From NCBI GenBank assembly GCA_965656935.1, contig CBFHMG010000005.1, positions 62,001 to 126,000 on the forward strand: a DNA stretch of 64,000 nt, written 5' to 3'. A program made the translations under genes and the position numbers. The stretch comes from M30B80 sp965656935. Lineage in GTDB: Bacteria; Pseudomonadota; Alphaproteobacteria; Rhodobacterales; Rhodobacteraceae. The notes beneath the pieces were generated by a model. The model was not told the origin of the DNA, did no database searches, and saw only the letters and a program-made list of their open reading frames with translations. Below, piece after piece: positions 16,996-25,591 of this stretch (the first letter of the stretch is position 1; every line of letters begins with the position of its first letter).

Positions 16996-17676
16996 TCAGC
17001 CGCTGATAGAGGCGCGGATCGCGCGCATATTCTCACCATAAACCTCGGACTTATCGACCGAGCCGCCTTTGAACACGGCCGATCCTGCAACCAAAACATC
17101 CGCCCCCGCGTTCACAACCAGCGGGGCTGTATTGGGGTCAACACCGCCATCGATTTCGATATGAACTGGCCGATCTCCGATCATGGACCGCAGGCTGCGA
17201 ATTTTATCCGACATATCGATGAATTTCTGCCCGCCAAATCCGGGGTTCACGGTCATCACACAGATCAAATCCGTCAAATCCAGCAGATGGGCAACCGCCT
17301 CGGCAGGGGTGCCCGGATTAAGCGCCACACCCGCTTTCATCCCCGCACCACGGATCGCCTGAAGTGTGCGGTGGATATGGGGGCCCGCTTCGATATGCGC
17401 CGTCAGGATATCGGCACCCGCCTCTGCATAGGCATCGATATAGGCATCAACAGGCGAGATCATCAGATGAACATCCATCACCGTTTTCACATGCTTGCGA
17501 AACGCCTTCACGGCAGGCGGCCCGAAGGTCAGGTTCGGCACAAAATGGCCATCCATCACATCGATATGGACCCAATCGGCACCTTGCGCCTCAATGGCCT
17601 GAATTTCCCGTCCGAAATCAGCAAAATCAGCGGATAGGATAGAAGGGGCAATCTTGACAGAACGGTCAAAACTCAT
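16996..17676 (-). CDS. rpe: Ribulose-phosphate 3-epimerase
   Basis: A 226-residue TIM-barrel enzyme interconverting ribulose-5-phosphate and xylulose-5-phosphate. The signatures are IAPSILSADFADFG at the N-terminus, HIDVMDGHFVPNLTFGP with metal His/Asp, VMTVNPGFGGQKFI, and the phosphate loop EIDGGVDPNTAP and VAGSAVFKG. It is convergent with ccr and divergent from deoC. Confidence 0.95.
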   Translation of the reverse strand: MSFDRSVKIAPSILSADFADFGREIQAIEAQGADWVHIDVMDGHFVPNLTFGPPAVKAFRKHVKTVMDVHLMISPVDAYIDAYAEAGADILTAHIEAGPHIHRTLQAIRGAGMKAGVALNPGTPAEAVAHLLDLTDLICVMTVNPGFGGQKFIDMSDKIRSLRSMIGDRPVHIEIDGGVDPNTAPLVVNAGADVLVAGSAVFKGGSVDKSEVYGENMRAIRASISG

Positions 17677-17831
17677 CGGAGTCTCCCATAGAATTACGGC
17701 CTCCCCTTAGCGCGTGGCGGGGGTGGTGTCACGCTTTTGTGCGGCCATTATAAATTTTACCATTTGGTCAAGCTTGCCTTTGGCCACCACCCATGAGACG
17801 CTTGATTCAAACCTCTAAACCAGTGAACACC

Positions 17832-18833
17832 ATGACAGTGATCCAAACCAACCCCGCCAGCATCACCAAGCCCCAGCTTCCGCAGGTGCAAGAGCCACGC
17901 AATGCAGGCATGCCGCTTGATCTGGACTGGGTGGCCAGCCTGCAAGCCAATACCTCAGCCATCGAGCGCCGCACCGCCAGCCTGCCAGGTCGGCGCAGCG
18001 TGAAGAAGGAATTTCAGGCCGCTTGGCTGGCCAAGGCGATCACATTGATCGACCTCACGACCCTTTCGGGGGATGATACCGAGGGGCGCGTACGGCGCCT
18101 TTGCGCAAAAGCCCGCCAACCTGTTCGGCAGGATATCCTCGATGCGCTTGGCCTGCCCCCTCTGACAACGGGGGCGGTCTGCGTCTATCACGAGATGGTC
18201 GAGACTGCCCTACACGCGCTGGAAGGCAGCTCTATCCCCGTGGCCGCCGTTTCAACTGGGTTTCCCGCAGGCCTCTCGCCCTTCAAGCTCCGCGTCGCCG
18301 AAATTGGGGAAAGCGTGCGCGCAGGGGCCAAGGAAATCGATATCGTCATCTCGCGCCGCCATGTTCTGACAGGCAATTGGCAGGCCCTATATGACGAGAT
18401 GCAGGAATTCCGCGCGGCATGCGGCGAGGCCCATGTCAAAGCGATCCTTGCGACGGGCGAATTGGGCACCCTGCGCAATGTCGCCAAAGCCTCAGTGATC
18501 TGCATGATGGCTGGGGCCGATTTCATCAAGACCTCAACAGGTAAGGAAAGCGTAAACGCCACCTTGCCCGTCAGCCTCGTGATGATCCGCGCCATCCGCG
18601 CCTATGAAGCCGCGACAGGGTTCAAAGTGGGCTATAAACCTGCGGGCGGCATTTCCAAGGCGAAGGACGCGCTGGTCTATCTCAGCCTGATGAAAGAAGA
18701 ACTGGGCAATCGCTGGCTGCAACCTGACCTCTTCCGTTTTGGCGCATCAAGCCTTTTGGGAGATATCGAGCGCCAACTCGAACATCACGCAACAGGCGAG
18801 TACTCCGCCAGCTATAGACATCCGATGGCATGA
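17832..18833 (+). CDS. deoC: Deoxyribose-phosphate aldolase
   Basis: A 333-residue class I aldolase that cleaves 2-deoxyribose-5-phosphate to acetaldehyde and glyceraldehyde-3-phosphate. The Schiff-base lysine is in DFIKTSTGKESVNAT and the proton-relay lysine in GFKVGYKPAGGI. It is longer than E. coli DeoC (259) because of an N-terminal extension of about 70 residues common in alphaproteobacteria. Start at ATG 17832 is a choice between several in-frame codons (17793, 17823) with no strong ribosome site. The following aldehyde dehydrogenase starts 46 bp later and could take the acetaldehyde. Confidence 0.88.
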   Translation: MTVIQTNPASITKPQLPQVQEPRNAGMPLDLDWVASLQANTSAIERRTASLPGRRSVKKEFQAAWLAKAITLIDLTTLSGDDTEGRVRRLCAKARQPVRQDILDALGLPPLTTGAVCVYHEMVETALHALEGSSIPVAAVSTGFPAGLSPFKLRVAEIGESVRAGAKEIDIVISRRHVLTGNWQALYDEMQEFRAACGEAHVKAILATGELGTLRNVAKASVICMMAGADFIKTSTGKESVNATLPVSLVMIRAIRAYEAATGFKVGYKPAGGISKAKDALVYLSLMKEELGNRWLQPDLFRFGASSLLGDIERQLEHHATGEYSASYRHPMA

Positions 18834-18879
18834 GATATGGCCGCCTCCTTTCCTTCCGTTTCCGCAAGAAGAGCATGAC

Positions 18880-21234
18880 ATGACCACAGCCGATATCTTC
18901 GAGAGCATGGATTACGGCCCTGCCCCTGAATCCGACAAGGAGGCGCGGGCATGGATCGCCGCAAATGGCCCCCAATTCGGTCATTTCATTGATGGTGGCT
19001 TTACAAAGGCCAAGGAGAGTTTCGCCACCCGAAACCCCGCAACGGGCGAAGAGCTTGCCCAAATCAGCCAAGGCACAGCGCAAGATGTCGATCAGGCAGT
19101 GAAAGCGGCCCAAAAAGCCTTCCCGAAATGGTCCAAGCTTTCGGGCCATAAACGCGCGAAATATCTCTATGCGATTGCGCGGCTGCTGCAGAAACACAGC
19201 CGTCTCTTTGCTGTGCTGGAAACGATGGATAACGGCAAACCGATCCGTGAAAGCCGCGATATCGATATCCCGCTCGCGCAGCGCCATTTCTACTATCACG
19301 CAGGATTGGCGCAATTGCAGGAGCAAGAACTTCCCGACCATGAAGCATTGGGGGTCTGCGGTCAGGTGATCCCGTGGAACTTCCCTCTCTTGATGCTGGC
19401 ATGGAAAATCGCCCCTGCTTTGGCTGCCGGAAATACCGTTGTGCTGAAACCCGCGGAATATACATCCCTTACGGCGCTTCTGTTCGCAAAAATCTGCACG
19501 GAGGCGGGCCTACCCGCAGGCGTGGTCAATATTGTCACGGGCGATGGCGCAACGGGGGAGGCCATCACAACACATGACGGCATCGCGAAAATCGCCTTCA
19601 CTGGCTCTACCGAAGTCGGCCGCCAAATTCGGCGCGCGACCGCAGGCCAAAGCAAAGCTCTCACCTTGGAGCTTGGCGGCAAATCTCCCTATATCGTCTT
19701 CGAGGATGCCGATATCGACAGCGCGATCGAAGGGCTTGTGGATGCGATCTGGTTCAATCAGGGGCAGGTCTGTTGCGCAGGCTCGCGCCTTCTGGTGCAA
19801 GAAGGCATCGCCGAGGATTTCCACAAACGCCTGAAGGCCCGCATGGATAAGCTGCGCATCGGCGATCCATTGGATAAATGCATCGATATCGGCGCAGTGG
19901 TCGACCCGATCCAGCACCAGACCATCACGCGTCTGGTCGATAACAATAACGAGGGCGAGACCTATCAGGCCGCCATCTCCATGCCAGAGCAAGGCTGCTT
20001 CTACCCCCCCACCCTGATCACGGGCCTCTCCCCCTCATCGCCCCTGATGCAAGAGGAGATCTTCGGCCCCGTCCTTGTCTCCACCACATTCCGAACACCA
20101 AGCGAGGCCGTGGAACTGGCCAATAACACCCGCTATGGATTGGCCGCCAGCCTCTGGAGCGAGAACATCAATCTAGCCCTTGATATCGCACCGAAACTGG
20201 TCGCCGGTGTTGTCTGGGTAAATGCCACCAACCTCTTCGATGCTGCCGCCGGGTTTGGCGGGACCCGCGAAAGTGGCTTTGGGCGGGAAGGCGGATGGGA
20301 AGGGCTGTTAAGCTATCTCAAACCCCGCGCAAAATTGACCCCAGTCAAACCGCTCCATCCGATCGCGCCCCCCGCCGATGCGGCGGCACCCGATCTGGAC
20401 CGGACTGCAAAAATGTATATCGGCGGCAAACAATCGCGCCCCGATAGCGGGTATTCCCAAGCGGTGTTCTCACCCAAAGGAAAACTCCTCGGTCATGTCG
20501 GCATCGGAAGCCGCAAAGATGTTCGAAATGCTGTTGAAGCCGCGCGCGGAGCCTCGGGCTGGGTCAAAACAACAGGCCATTTAAGGGCGCAAATCCTATA
20601 TTATATTGCTGAAAACCTATCCGCGAGAGCTGCCGAATTCACAGCGCGTCTAAGCGATCTGACGGGTGTAGCTAAAGGAAAGGCCGAAGCCGAAGTCGAG
20701 GCCGCAATCGCGCGCCTCTTCTCCTATGGGGCATGGGCCGACAAATACGACGGGCAGGTCAAGTCTGTGCCCTTGCGCGGGGTTGCCCTCGCCATGAATG
20801 AGCCCTTGGGCGTGATTGCAGCCCTCTGCCCAGATGAGGCCCCGCTGCTCGGCGCGATTTCCACACTCGCCCCCGCCATCGCAATGGGCAACCGCGTCAT
20901 CTTGGTCACCAGCCAAGCCGCTCCTTTGGCAGCAACCGATCTCTATCAAATCCTCGACACCTCGGATGTCCCTGCGGGCGTGGTCAATATCATCACGGGC
21001 GATCACACCGAACTTGGCAAAGCGCTTGCTGGTCATATGGATGTGGACGGGCTCTGGTCGTTCTCCTCAACGGTAAAGCACGCCATTCTGGAAGACGCCT
21101 CCTGCTCGAACCTCAAACGCCTTTGGCTCAATGAGGCAGGCAACCCTGATTGGCTCGGGCATCAAGGCGAGGGTCGTCTCTTCCTTCAAAAAGCAACCGA
21201 TGTAAAAACGATCTGGGTTCCCTATGGCGCATAA
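18880..21234 (+). CDS. ALDH16-type aldehyde dehydrogenase with a truncated second ALDH domain
   Basis: A 784-residue protein. Residues about 35-500 are a full aldehyde dehydrogenase, with NFPLLMLAWKIAPALAAGNT, catalytic Glu in TLELGGKSP and catalytic Cys in NQGQVCCAGSR. Residues about 510-784 are a second ALDH-like unit, with MYIGGKQSRPDSG, NEPLGVIAALCP and VPAGVVNIITGDH. It stops about where the catalytic Cys region should begin, so it has no active site of its own. This is the layout of the ALDH16 family, known in bacteria from Loktanella and in animals. Directly after deoC, its substrate may be acetaldehyde, to be oxidised with NAD(P). Confidence 0.85.
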   Translation: MTTADIFESMDYGPAPESDKEARAWIAANGPQFGHFIDGGFTKAKESFATRNPATGEELAQISQGTAQDVDQAVKAAQKAFPKWSKLSGHKRAKYLYAIARLLQKHSRLFAVLETMDNGKPIRESRDIDIPLAQRHFYYHAGLAQLQEQELPDHEALGVCGQVIPWNFPLLMLAWKIAPALAAGNTVVLKPAEYTSLTALLFAKICTEAGLPAGVVNIVTGDGATGEAITTHDGIAKIAFTGSTEVGRQIRRATAGQSKALTLELGGKSPYIVFEDADIDSAIEGLVDAIWFNQGQVCCAGSRLLVQEGIAEDFHKRLKARMDKLRIGDPLDKCIDIGAVVDPIQHQTITRLVDNNNEGETYQAAISMPEQGCFYPPTLITGLSPSSPLMQEEIFGPVLVSTTFRTPSEAVELANNTRYGLAASLWSENINLALDIAPKLVAGVVWVNATNLFDAAAGFGGTRESGFGREGGWEGLLSYLKPRAKLTPVKPLHPIAPPADAAAPDLDRTAKMYIGGKQSRPDSGYSQAVFSPKGKLLGHVGIGSRKDVRNAVEAARGASGWVKTTGHLRAQILYYIAENLSARAAEFTARLSDLTGVAKGKAEAEVEAAIARLFSYGAWADKYDGQVKSVPLRGVALAMNEPLGVIAALCPDEAPLLGAISTLAPAIAMGNRVILVTSQAAPLAATDLYQILDTSDVPAGVVNIITGDHTELGKALAGHMDVDGLWSFSSTVKHAILEDASCSNLKRLWLNEAGNPDWLGHQGEGRLFLQKATDVKTIWVPYGA

Positions 21235-21330
21235 AGGCATGCGCTCATCGGGGCCATCGAGGCCCCTCCAAGCGCGCGGCCTCCGGCGGAAGTATTTGTG
21301 AAGCAAAGATAGGCAGAGAGATTTTCCATC

Positions 21331-21395
21331 TTTCTTTGTTTTCAAAATACCTCGGGGGACGGGTGGCAAGGCCACCCGCGGGGGCAGAGCCCCCG
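21331..21395 (+). repeat. REP-like intergenic repeat, copy 2
   Basis: TTTCTTTGTTTTCAAAATAC and CTCGGGG are followed by two perfect hairpins, GGGTGGC-AAG-GCCACCC and CGGGGGC-AGA-GCCCCCG. The head matches the copy at 10661. It lies between the convergent ALDH16 and DUF1523 genes and may act as a terminator. Confidence 0.65.
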
Positions 21396-21403
21396 TCTGG
21401 CCT

Positions 21404-22003
21404 CTAGCGCTTGAAACGGTCTTTGAGCTTCGCCCATTGGACCGAGGATTTATCCACCAGAGGGTCAATGACACGATCTTCAAATCTCTCCCACATGCGC
21501 CACAGCAAGAATATGAACAGAGCGAAGACAATCAGCAGGACGATATTCACCCAAGGGAAAAGGCGCGTGTCAGGTCCTGCCACTGGGTTCAGCGCAACAG
21601 CATTCGGATAGGTCGTAAGAAGCTGCGATCGCCAGCCATAATGTGTTACCGCAATCCATTCGGTTTCTGCAGCCGATGAGATCAAACTTGCAGCTTCGGC
21701 CTGCAGATCGGCACTGTTGAATTTGAAATAGGGTGGCCAACCAAACCCCGTATCTTCGTTGCGATAGACCCTTACGGTACCATCCGCCGAAATCGTATTG
21801 ATCAACCGCAAATCGCGACTGGTTGTTTGCGCATTGCCACTATCAGCTTGCGCATAAAAAATGCGGTTCCAACCCGAAAAATCCTGCCGGATGATCTCGG
21901 TATCTGCCACGCGAACGATATCGCGTTGAGGCAAGGTGTAATGCAGGAATGCCGCCGCAATGACGAGCAAGATCAGGTAAAATATAATTCGTGGCCAGCG
22001 CAT
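21404..22003 (-). CDS. DUF1523 family membrane protein
   Basis: A 199-residue protein with an N-terminal span (5-25), a periplasmic domain and a second span near 150-170 followed by a basic tail. The segment RVYRNEDTGFGWPPYFKFNSADLQ is the signature of DUF1523, whose function is unknown. It is 21 bp downstream of another small membrane protein gene on the same strand, forming a likely two-gene operon. Confidence 0.8.
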   Translation of the reverse strand: MRWPRIIFYLILLVIAAAFLHYTLPQRDIVRVADTEIIRQDFSGWNRIFYAQADSGNAQTTSRDLRLINTISADGTVRVYRNEDTGFGWPPYFKFNSADLQAEAASLISSAAETEWIAVTHYGWRSQLLTTYPNAVALNPVAGPDTRLFPWVNIVLLIVFALFIFLLWRMWERFEDRVIDPLVDKSSVQWAKLKDRFKR

Positions 22004-22024
22004 CGGCAGGGCCCCTTTCAGAAA

Positions 22025-22285
22025 TCAGTTGGTCAGAAACACAAAGGCTCCTAATGACACGATCGGCAGCACATAGACAATCACTATGAGCCAGCCATGC
22101 AAGCGCGCAGCTTTCGGCGCAAGGCGAGTGTCCACCCAGTCCTCGCGCTCACCCGGTCTGCCTTCCATCACCCATTCCTCTTCCAGCCGCATTTTGATGC
22201 CTGACCGCCAGTAGAGAAACAAAAACACGTAGAAAATCGACAGAACGACCATCATCACCACTGCCAATCTGGCAATCCCAAGCAT
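22025..22285 (-). CDS. Small two-span membrane protein, unknown
   Basis: An 86-residue protein with two membrane spans (about 5-26 and 62-84), separated by a charged loop with EEEWVMEGRPGEREDWVDTRL. A very good Shine-Dalgarno (AAGGAGG) lies 7 bp before the ATG at 22285, which settles the start against longer open frames. I do not recognise a named family. It pairs with the DUF1523 gene downstream. Confidence 0.75.
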   Translation of the reverse strand: MLGIARLAVVMMVVLSIFYVFLFLYWRSGIKMRLEEEWVMEGRPGEREDWVDTRLAPKAARLHGWLIVIVYVLPIVSLGAFVFLTN

Positions 22286-22390
22286 GTTCGGCCTCCTTAA
22301 TGATGAAACAACCTTAACCTCTAATATAGGGTGCCGAAACCCTATGAGCAGGGCTTGCATGACCAGAATTACGCGCGCAAGGTCGCAATT

Positions 22391-23671
22391 ATGACAAAGC
22401 TCGACGATGTACTGAAATTGGCGGTGGCTGCAAAAGAAGCCGAGCTGGTACAGCTGTGCCAAGACCTCATTCAAATCCCGACCCTCAACCCACCGGGTCT
22501 GAAATATTTCGAGATTTGTGAATTTCTGGGCGCGCGGCTGCGCGACAAAGGGTTTGTCGTTGAATTGATCCGAGCCGAGGGCGCCCCTGCCGATTCCGAT
22601 CAATATCCACGCTGGAACATGGTTGCGCGCCGCGAAGGGACCCGCGCAGGCGATTGCGTCCATTTCAACAGCCACCATGATGTGGTTGAGGTAGGCCATG
22701 GCTGGACGACCGACCCTTTTGGGGGCGAGTTGAAAGACGGGCGCGTTTACGGCCGTGGGGCCTGTGACATGAAGGGTGGCCTCGCCTCAAGCGTGATTGC
22801 CGCGGAGGCCTTTCTGGAGACCTGCCCCGATTTTGCGGGGGCAATTGAGATCAGCGCCACGGCAGATGAGGAATCGGGCGGTTATGGCGGCGTGGCCTAT
22901 CTGGCCGAGCGGGGCTATTTTGACCCTGATCGTGTGCAGCATGTGATCATTCCAGAACCGCTTAACAAAGACCGCATTTGCCTCGGACATCGTGGCGTGT
23001 GGTGGGCCGAGATTGAAACCAAGGGCCGCATCGCGCATGGCTCAATGCCGTTTCTGGGCGATAGCGCCATTCGCCATATGGGCGCTGTGTTGGAAGAGAT
23101 GGAGCGCTATCTCTACCCGCTGCTGGCATCAAAGCACACGGATATGCCCGTGGTCCCCGAAGGCGCCAAGCAATCAACGCTGAACATCAACTCGATCCAT
23201 GGCGGCGAGGCTGAGCAGGGCGAGGATTATACAGGTCTGCCCGCCCCTTGCGTCGCGGATCGCTGCCGCATCATCATCGATCGCAGGTTTCTGATTGAAG
23301 AAGACATCAATCAGGTGAAGGCCGAAATCACTTCGATGCTGGAAAGGGTCAAAGCCGAGCGCCCCAAATTCGAATATGAGCTGCGCGATCTTTTCGAAGT
23401 GCATCCAACGATGACGGATGAAAACGCACCTGTTGTGCGCACAGTTCAAGCCGCAATTGAAAAGGTTCTATCCCGTCAGGCTGAGTTCGTGGTCAGCCCC
23501 GGCACCTATGACCAAAAGCATATTGACAGGATCGGGCGGCTTAAAAATTGTATTGCCTATGGTCCAGGTATTCTGGACCTCGCCCATCAACCTGATGAAT
23601 GGGTGGGCGTTCAAGACATGGTTGATGCGGCGCAGGTTATGGCGCTCACTTTGGCTGAATTACTGGCCTGA
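22391..23671 (+). CDS. M20 family metallo-deacylase (ArgE/DapE type)
   Basis: A 426-residue zinc hydrolase of the acetylornithine deacetylase / succinyl-diaminopimelate desuccinylase family. Metal-site motifs in order are NSHHDVVEVG, GRGACDMKGG, the catalytic base pair TADEESGG, an Asp/Glu region at IIPEPLNKD, and a C-terminal His in GILDLAHQPDEW. The dimerisation domain lies between about 195 and 320. The exact substrate (an N-acyl amino acid or small peptide) is not determined by these motifs. Start at ATG 22391. A solute-binding protein gene follows on the same strand after a small gene on the other strand. Confidence 0.82.
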   Translation: MTKLDDVLKLAVAAKEAELVQLCQDLIQIPTLNPPGLKYFEICEFLGARLRDKGFVVELIRAEGAPADSDQYPRWNMVARREGTRAGDCVHFNSHHDVVEVGHGWTTDPFGGELKDGRVYGRGACDMKGGLASSVIAAEAFLETCPDFAGAIEISATADEESGGYGGVAYLAERGYFDPDRVQHVIIPEPLNKDRICLGHRGVWWAEIETKGRIAHGSMPFLGDSAIRHMGAVLEEMERYLYPLLASKHTDMPVVPEGAKQSTLNINSIHGGEAEQGEDYTGLPAPCVADRCRIIIDRRFLIEEDINQVKAEITSMLERVKAERPKFEYELRDLFEVHPTMTDENAPVVRTVQAAIEKVLSRQAEFVVSPGTYDQKHIDRIGRLKNCIAYGPGILDLAHQPDEWVGVQDMVDAAQVMALTLAELLA

Positions 23672-23674
23672 GCC

Positions 23675-23884
23675 TTAGGCCTCGACAGCAAAACCCAAAT
23701 GCTGGATCGCGCGGTTGGCCATATCGTCTCCTGACAAGGCCCGCTCATTCAGGCGCTGCATAAGAACGTGCAAGCTACGGGAACTTCTTTGATCTGCAAT
23801 GAATTCAGCAATAGCGTCGGTAGAAAGAGCTAAAATATCCTCGGGCTGCGGCAGCGGCATTGGACGAATCCCTTTAGTAGACAT
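23675..23884 (-). CDS. Small protein of unknown function
   Basis: A 69-residue, mostly helical and soluble protein (core LPQPEDILALSTDAIAEFIA, then RSSRSLHVLMQRLNERALSG). No membrane span, signal or known motif is seen. A G-rich site (GGGGGG) precedes the ATG at 23884, and another in-frame ATG lies at 23857. It is convergent with the M20 deacylase and ends 3 bp from that gene's stop. Confidence 0.5.
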   Translation of the reverse strand: MSTKGIRPMPLPQPEDILALSTDAIAEFIADQRSSRSLHVLMQRLNERALSGDDMANRAIQHLGFAVEA

Positions 23885-24045
23885 GCCCCCCAGCAGGCAC
23901 GCAGGGAATTTAACAACCCAAAGTGATTCCCGCGACTCCAAAGTTAAAGTTTTGTGAATGGGGCGTGAGGCCCTACCAAGATAGCCTTGCAAAATTGGCC
24001 TTTTGCCCCCTACGGTCAATCAACAAAAACGGAGGGAGACCTAAC

Positions 24046-25518
24046 ATGGTTCACCAATTGAAGCTTGGCGTTGCCGCCTTTGCCTTGATGGCCAGCGCTG
24101 CTTGGGCACAGCAAACCGATATCACAATCGGCATGGGGCTTGAGCCGCCAAACCTTGACCCGACAGGCGGCGCGGCGGCAGCCATTGATGAAGTGGTCTA
24201 TGCCAATGTTTTCGAAGGTCTTACGCGCTTTGCCCCCGATGGGTCCGTCATTCCCGGTCTTGCCTCCTCTTGGGAGATTTCTGAGGATGGCCTGACCTAT
24301 ACCTTCACCCTCCGTCCAAACGTGACCTTCCATGATGGAACGGCCATGACGGCCGAAGATGCTGTCTTTTCGCTGGACCGCGCCCGCGCCGAAGACACGA
24401 CCAATGCGCAAGCGGCCCTTTTTGCGGGCATCGAAAGCGTTGAGGCCGTTGATGACACCACCCTTCGCGTGACCCTGTCTGCGCCAAATGGGGCTTTTTT
24501 GTTCAACATGGCATGGGGCGATGCGGTTATCGTCGCACCTGAAAGCGCCGAGACGAATGCCACAAACCCGATTGGAACGGGGCCATTCCTGTTCTCCGAA
24601 TGGGTGCAGGGTGACCGCGTCGAGCTGACCCGCAATCCCGATTACTGGGGCGAGCCCGTGGCGCTTGAGGCGGCCAGCTTCCGCTTCATCTCGGACCCGA
24701 ACGCAGCTTTTGCAGCGATGATGGCGGGCGATGTCGATGCCTTCCCAAACTTCCCTGCGCCCGAGACGCTCAGCCAGTTTGATGCCGATCCGCGCTTTAC
24801 CGTGATTGTCGGCTCAACCGAGGGCGAGACGATTCTCGCCATGAACAACGCCCAAGCCCCGCTTGATGATCTGCGCGTGCGTCAGGCGATCAGCCATGCG
24901 ATCAACCGTCAGGACATTATCGATGGCGCGATGTTCGGCTATGGCACCCCGATTGGCACTCATTTCGCCCCCCATAACCCTGACTATGTCGATCTGACAG
25001 CAAACTCCGCCCATGATCCCGAGCGCGCCCGCGCACTGCTGGCCGAGGCAGGGCAGGAGGACCTCACTTTGCGCCTTATGCTTCCCCCTCCCGCCTATGC
25101 GCGCCGCGGCGGTGAGATTATCGCTTCGCAATTGCGCGATGTGGGTATCGAGACCGAGATCACCAATCTCGAATGGGCACAGTGGCTGGAGCAGGTCTTC
25201 CGCGGCAAGGATTTTGACATGACAATCGTCAGCCACACCGAGCCTGCCGATATCAATATCTACGCGCGGCCTGACTATTACTTCCAGTATGACAGCGCCG
25301 AGTTTCAAGCTTTGATGGAAGAGCTGACACTGACCAGCGACCCTGCCGCCCGTTCTGCGCTCAACCGGCAGGCACAAGAAATGATCGCAAGCGAATATGT
25401 GAACGGCTTCTTGTTCCAACTGGCCAAAACCGGTGTCGCAAACGCCAATATCGAAGGTCTTTGGGCCAATTCGCCAACGCAAGCCAATGACCTGACAGGC
25501 GTGCGCTGGACCCAGTAA
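24046..25518 (+). CDS. ABC transporter substrate-binding protein, family 5 (peptide/nickel type)
   Basis: A 490-residue periplasmic protein with a cleavable signal (MVHQLKLGVAAFALMASAAWA). The family-5 fold markers are GLEPPNLDPTGG, YANVFEGLTRFAPDGSVIPGLA, TFHDGTAMTAEDAVFSLDRA, GTGPFLFSEWVQGDRVELTRN and DYWGEP. These proteins bind oligopeptides, glutathione or similar for an ABC importer. No permease or ATPase gene follows, and a terminator comes directly after, so the partner transporter must be elsewhere. GGAGGGA lies 8 bp before the start. The upstream M20 deacylase could act on the imported compound. Confidence 0.88.
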   Translation: MVHQLKLGVAAFALMASAAWAQQTDITIGMGLEPPNLDPTGGAAAAIDEVVYANVFEGLTRFAPDGSVIPGLASSWEISEDGLTYTFTLRPNVTFHDGTAMTAEDAVFSLDRARAEDTTNAQAALFAGIESVEAVDDTTLRVTLSAPNGAFLFNMAWGDAVIVAPESAETNATNPIGTGPFLFSEWVQGDRVELTRNPDYWGEPVALEAASFRFISDPNAAFAAMMAGDVDAFPNFPAPETLSQFDADPRFTVIVGSTEGETILAMNNAQAPLDDLRVRQAISHAINRQDIIDGAMFGYGTPIGTHFAPHNPDYVDLTANSAHDPERARALLAEAGQEDLTLRLMLPPPAYARRGGEIIASQLRDVGIETEITNLEWAQWLEQVFRGKDFDMTIVSHTEPADINIYARPDYYFQYDSAEFQALMEELTLTSDPAARSALNRQAQEMIASEYVNGFLFQLAKTGVANANIEGLWANSPTQANDLTGVRWTQ

Positions 25519-25540
25519 GGGGCTCAATCCAAGCAAAAAG

Positions 25541-25568
25541 AAACCCCGCCAGATTTGGCGGGGTTTTT
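25541..25568. terminator. Bidirectional terminator between the binding-protein gene and hemC
   Basis: AACCCCGCC and GGCGGGGTT pair around AGATTT with T on the 3' side and A-rich sequence on the 5' side. It can therefore serve both convergent genes. Confidence 0.85.
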
Positions 25569-25591
25569 CATTTTCGCGCTAGGGATGCAGA

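Noticed and set aside
17677..17831. Divergent rpe/deoC promoter with TATAAT-like boxes around 17747-17755
   Set aside because: The best -35 candidate is only 13 bp away, too close; the assignment would be a guess.
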